The notes beneath the pieces were generated by a model. That model was not told where the DNA came from, did not search any database, and was given only the letters and a program-made list of their open reading frames with translations. Shown here in pieces: positions 6,768 to 8,962 of a stretch of 8,962 nucleotides of DNA. Position 1 is the stretch's first letter, and each line of letters begins with the position of its first letter. Both the position numbers and the translations under genes were made by a program. The stretch is from NCBI GenBank assembly GCA_036825155.1, contig DAISYU010000129.1, forward strand, positions 1-8,962. The letters are read 5' to 3'. This stretch comes from DSAD01 sp036825155 (lineage in GTDB: Bacteria; Desulfobacterota; Desulfomonilia; UBA1062).

Positions 6768-8078
6768 ATGACAACGATTGTCCCGACAGGGGGCATGATT
6801 ATACAGAATAACGGTCAGTTGAAGGCCTATCTTGGATCGTGTGTCGGCCTCGGACTCTATGACAACAAAAATCGCTTCGGAGGTCTTCTCCACATTCTCC
6901 TGCCTGAGCCTGTAAGCGATATCCCCGATTCCCATGAGACCTACTATGCCCAAACCGGCATCCCGCTGTTCATCGAGGCCATGAAAGCCGAGGGAGCAAG
7001 CGCTGAGGACATGGTAGCCTTCATTGCCGGCGGTGCCCTCGTGAATCCCCTCTCCCCTCAGGAGATGAATCTCAACATCGGGCACAAAACACTCGAGATT
7101 ACCTTGTCCAAAATGAGATCCAACAACATCCCCATAAAGATGTTCGAGGCAAGCGGAGTCAACCCATTCAGTATAGGCCTCGATATCGATACCGGTACAT
7201 GCTCCATCGAACACGTCCTGGATAAGAAAGTCCCGGGAGAATTGCCCAAGACACAACTCTCACTTGACCACATACATGCAACTATAGACAAACTGCTCCC
7301 GGTGCCGCAACTCGCACTCAGCATCGCCCATATGCTCTCGGACGAAGAATCGAATATTGCCGCCATAGCCGGTGAAATAAAGAGGGATCAGGTCTTGAGC
7401 GCCAATGTTCTCAGGTTATGCAACTCTTCATATCTGAGCCTTCCAAGACAGATCGCGTCAATAGACCAGGCAATCATCTACCTGGGGAGCAAAACCCTGA
7501 TCCAGATGATTATCACTGCCCAGACGGAAAGGATTTTCCAGGGCAGAGAGCATGGATACTCACTGAGCAGGGGGGGCATGTATCACCATTCTCTGGCCAC
7601 AGCGCGTTTGAGCGATAGACTGGCAAAGGCTCATGGAGGTATTGCACCGGATGTCGCATATACCGCCGGTCTCCTGCATGATATCGGCAAGGTGGTTCTC
7701 GACCAGTACATTGCCGATATTCAACCCCTGTTCTACCGCACCATTTACGACCAGGACCCGCATACGGACTCGAGCATGCTCGAACGGGATATGTTCGGTA
7801 TAGACCACTGCCAGACAGGCCTTATCCTCACTGAGAGATGGAATCTCCCGGATATCATCAAGGATTCCATCCTGTTTCACCACAGCCCCGGCTCGGCTGA
7901 AGACAACAGAGAAATAGTCAGCCTTATCTACCTTGCCGATGTCTTTACCGACAAGTTTCTCACCGGCATGGAGATTGAAAAGACCAGTTCTGCCAATATG
8001 GAAGAGAGCATGGATCTGCTGAACCTTACGCCACAGGATATTTACCGGCATCTCAGCGTGCTGGCCGAGTCCTTCTAG
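6768..8078 (+). CDS. CheD-like deamidase domain fused to an HDOD domain
   Basis: This 436-residue protein joins two signalling domains. Residues 1 to about 155 align with CheD, the chemoreceptor glutamine deamidase and CheC partner: AYLGSCVGLGLYD with Cys25, GGLLHILLP with His42, FIAGGA (85-90) and MNLNIGHKTLE (100-110). Cys and His are 17 residues apart, as Cys27/His44 are in Thermotoga CheD, but the position of Thr21 is Lys19. Residues from about 170 to 420 form an HDOD domain: LLPVPQLAL, the helix IKRDQVLSANVLRLCNSSYL, SIDQAIIYLG, HH at 273-274, GLLHDIGKVVL (His304-Asp305), GIDHCQTG (His347), HH at 371-372 and Asp391. No GYP motif is present. HDOD proteins usually act as regulatory or scaffold modules in bacterial signalling. 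No chemotaxis genes adjoin it, so the target is unknown; a sensor linking receptor modification to another pathway is inference. Its stop shares CTAG with the converging gene. Confidence 0.88.
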   Translation: MTTIVPTGGMIIQNNGQLKAYLGSCVGLGLYDNKNRFGGLLHILLPEPVSDIPDSHETYYAQTGIPLFIEAMKAEGASAEDMVAFIAGGALVNPLSPQEMNLNIGHKTLEITLSKMRSNNIPIKMFEASGVNPFSIGLDIDTGTCSIEHVLDKKVPGELPKTQLSLDHIHATIDKLLPVPQLALSIAHMLSDEESNIAAIAGEIKRDQVLSANVLRLCNSSYLSLPRQIASIDQAIIYLGSKTLIQMIITAQTERIFQGREHGYSLSRGGMYHHSLATARLSDRLAKAHGGIAPDVAYTAGLLHDIGKVVLDQYIADIQPLFYRTIYDQDPHTDSSMLERDMFGIDHCQTGLILTERWNLPDIIKDSILFHHSPGSAEDNREIVSLIYLADVFTDKFLTGMEIEKTSSANMEESMDLLNLTPQDIYRHLSVLAESF

Positions 8079-8335
8079 GTGCCTTTACCCCGCGCCTTTG
8101 CTGCCATCTCGATAATCTGCAGCAGTTTCGGCTTGGGAGGAGCTGTGATCAGTGCGATCTCTTCCTCGGTATAGATTTCTCTTAAGTATGCATGGACATC
8201 AAAGTGTTCATGCCAGCAGTCGAGAATCTTCCGGCACGGCAGCTCGCCGATGCCGTCCTTGCAGTACTGAAAGGGAACCAGATGCCCCAGCATGGGGCAT
8301 CTGGTTTTATACTCATCAAAACAGGTAGCACTCAT
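8075..8335 (-). CDS. Small Cys/His-rich protein of unknown function
   Basis: This 86-residue protein is not one to which I can assign a function. It contains five Cys (5, 13, 25, 34 and 40) and four His (18, 42, 44 and 48) in its first 50 residues, within RCPMLGHLVPFQYC and ELPCRKILDCWHEHFDV. The second half is a charged, helix-like tail (EEEIALIT...PKLLQIIEMAAKARGKGT). The spacing suggests metal binding, perhaps a small Fe-S or zinc fold, but it matches no standard zinc-ribbon or ferredoxin pattern. It starts one base after the trpB2-like stop, so it is probably co-transcribed and translationally coupled with that gene. The ribosome-binding site is weak (AGGG within the end of the upstream gene). 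A perfect 14-bp inverted repeat lies within codons 10-20. The coherent motif content and coupling argue that it is a real gene. Confidence 0.7.
   Translation of the reverse strand: MSATCFDEYKTRCPMLGHLVPFQYCKDGIGELPCRKILDCWHEHFDVHAYLREIYTEEEIALITAPPKPKLLQIIEMAAKARGKGT
8276..8310 (+). terminator. Perfect 14-bp hairpin with short T-tract, candidate terminator
   Basis: Bases 8276-8289 are the exact reverse complement of 8293-8306, with a three-base loop at 8290-8292. The stem is GC-rich at its top (GCCCC/GGGGC). On the + strand it runs into TTTTAT (8305-8310), the form of a rho-independent terminator, though the T-tract is short and partly within the stem. It lies about 200 bases past the CheD-HDOD stop, antisense inside the small Cys-rich gene. 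On the - strand it is followed by CCCTTTC, which does not look like a terminator. It could instead be an mRNA hairpin affecting translation of the small gene. Confidence 0.4.
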
Positions 8336-8336
8336 C

Positions 8337-8962
8337 TTACCATTTCCCTGTTTTCACGATCGGGGCCTTGGGAAGGCCTGCTATGGACCGCAGTGATTCC
8401 TGCAGGTCTTCTTCGGGCAGAGGATAATCGATGAGTTTTCCATCCATGAACATCTCGTAGCCGGTGAGATCCATGAGACCATGCCCGCTCCAGTTGAAAA
8501 GGATGACCTTTTCTTTTCCTTCTTCCTTGGCCTTCTTCGCTTCTTCAATCACTGCTGCAATGGCATGTGATGTCTCCGGCGCAGGGATATACCCCTCGGT
8601 CTTTGCCCAGAACAGCGCACTCTCATAACAGTGCAGCTGATCCATGGCCCTGGGGGAAAGCAGCCCCTCCACGACAGCCTGACTGACCAGCGGGGACATG
8701 CCGTGATACCGAAGGCCGCCGGCATGAATCGGAGGTGAGACAAATTCGTGACCCAGGGTATGCATGGGCAAGAGCGGCGTCATCTTTGCCACATCTCCGT
8801 GATCATACGTGAACGGGGCACGTGTCAGGGTGGGACATGACGACGGCTCGACCGGAACAATCTCTATGTCCGCGCCATTGATCTTGTCTGCAACAAAGGG
8901 GAAGGAAAGCCCCGCAAAATTGCTGCCCCCGCCTGCACAGCCGATTACGACATCGACCTTGT
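8337..8962 (-). CDS. trpB2: Tryptophan synthase beta chain, TrpB2 type (5' end beyond window)
   Basis: TrpB2 proteins are PLP enzymes that condense indole with L-serine to form tryptophan and are usually encoded away from trpA. About 207 C-terminal residues are visible; the N-terminal half, including the PLP-binding lysine, lies outside the window. The visible part starts with VDVVIGCAGGGSNFAGLSFPF, whose GGGSN loop binds the PLP phosphate. It continues through IEIVPVEPSSCPTLTR, the block around TPLLPMHTLGHEFVSPPIHAGGLRYHGM, TEGYIPAPETSHAI, and NWSGHGLMDL near the C-terminus. The extended LGH...PPIHAGGLRYHGM region and SGHG in place of the SGRG of the TrpA-partnered enzyme point to the TrpB2 subgroup. 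The reading frame is open to the window edge with no internal stop. One base separates its stop from the small Cys-rich gene. Alternative specificity (other indole or Ser/Thr substrates) cannot be excluded. Confidence 0.92.
   Translation of the reverse strand, partial: KVDVVIGCAGGGSNFAGLSFPFVADKINGADIEIVPVEPSSCPTLTRAPFTYDHGDVAKMTPLLPMHTLGHEFVSPPIHAGGLRYHGMSPLVSQAVVEGLLSPRAMDQLHCYESALFWAKTEGYIPAPETSHAIAAVIEEAKKAKEEGKEKVILFNWSGHGLMDLTGYEMFMDGKLIDYPLPEEDLQESLRSIAGLPKAPIVKTGKW

Noticed and set aside
8192..8434. 80-codon + strand reading frame after the CheD-HDOD gene.
   Set aside because: It runs antisense to the Cys-rich gene and trpB2, has no recognisable domain, and has no Shine-Dalgarno; the - strand frames have clear family motifs or coupling.

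Overview
The window reads as a compact bacterial chromosome segment of medium GC, close to 50% by eye. It is densely packed with overlapping genes. The gene content suggests a Gram-negative, probably of the Desulfobacterota/Nitrospirota type: a mannose-family PTS block with a kinase-type HPr, RseC, SmpB, TldD, SppA, a Gx-family membrane protein, and a CheD-HDOD protein. This placement is inferred from gene content and protein style; no rRNA or other marker is present to confirm it. I see no mobile element, tRNA, rRNA or CRISPR array.

Region 1 (about 43-5033, + strand) is one tight gene string: PTS EIID, HPr (ptsH), Enzyme I (ptsI), an RseC/MucC-like membrane protein, SmpB and TldD. Adjacent genes overlap by 1-16 bases or are separated by at most 7, so co-transcription and translational coupling are likely. 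EI takes phosphate from PEP and passes it to HPr His15. Sugar-specific EIIA/EIIB/EIIC partners of EIID would be expected just upstream, outside the window. HPr also carries the Ser46 site used by HPr kinase. SmpB (trans-translation) and TldD (a metalloprotease) add protein quality control to the same transcript.

Region 2 (5034-6767, + strand) is looser. After tldD there is a 182-base gap, then sppA (a membrane or lipoprotein S49 peptidase), a 105-base gap, and a Gx-family integral membrane protein. Both gaps begin, within 3-6 bases of the preceding stop codon, with a short run of degenerate 7-base tandem units of the GGTATRA type in the same orientation.

Region 3 (6768-8078, + strand) encodes a fusion of a CheD-like glutamine deamidase domain and an HDOD domain. 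The CheD part keeps the catalytic Cys and His but has Lys where the Thermotoga enzyme has Thr. The HDOD part keeps a full HD-type set of metal ligands. This is the most unusual protein in the window.

Region 4 (8075-8962, - strand) converges on region 3. It holds the 3' part of a TrpB2-type tryptophan synthase beta chain, cut by the window edge, followed one base later by a small Cys/His-rich protein of unknown function. The two convergent genes share the palindromic stop CTAG. There is no intergenic terminator; a perfect 14-bp hairpin followed by T residues lies inside the small gene and may end the rightward transcript.
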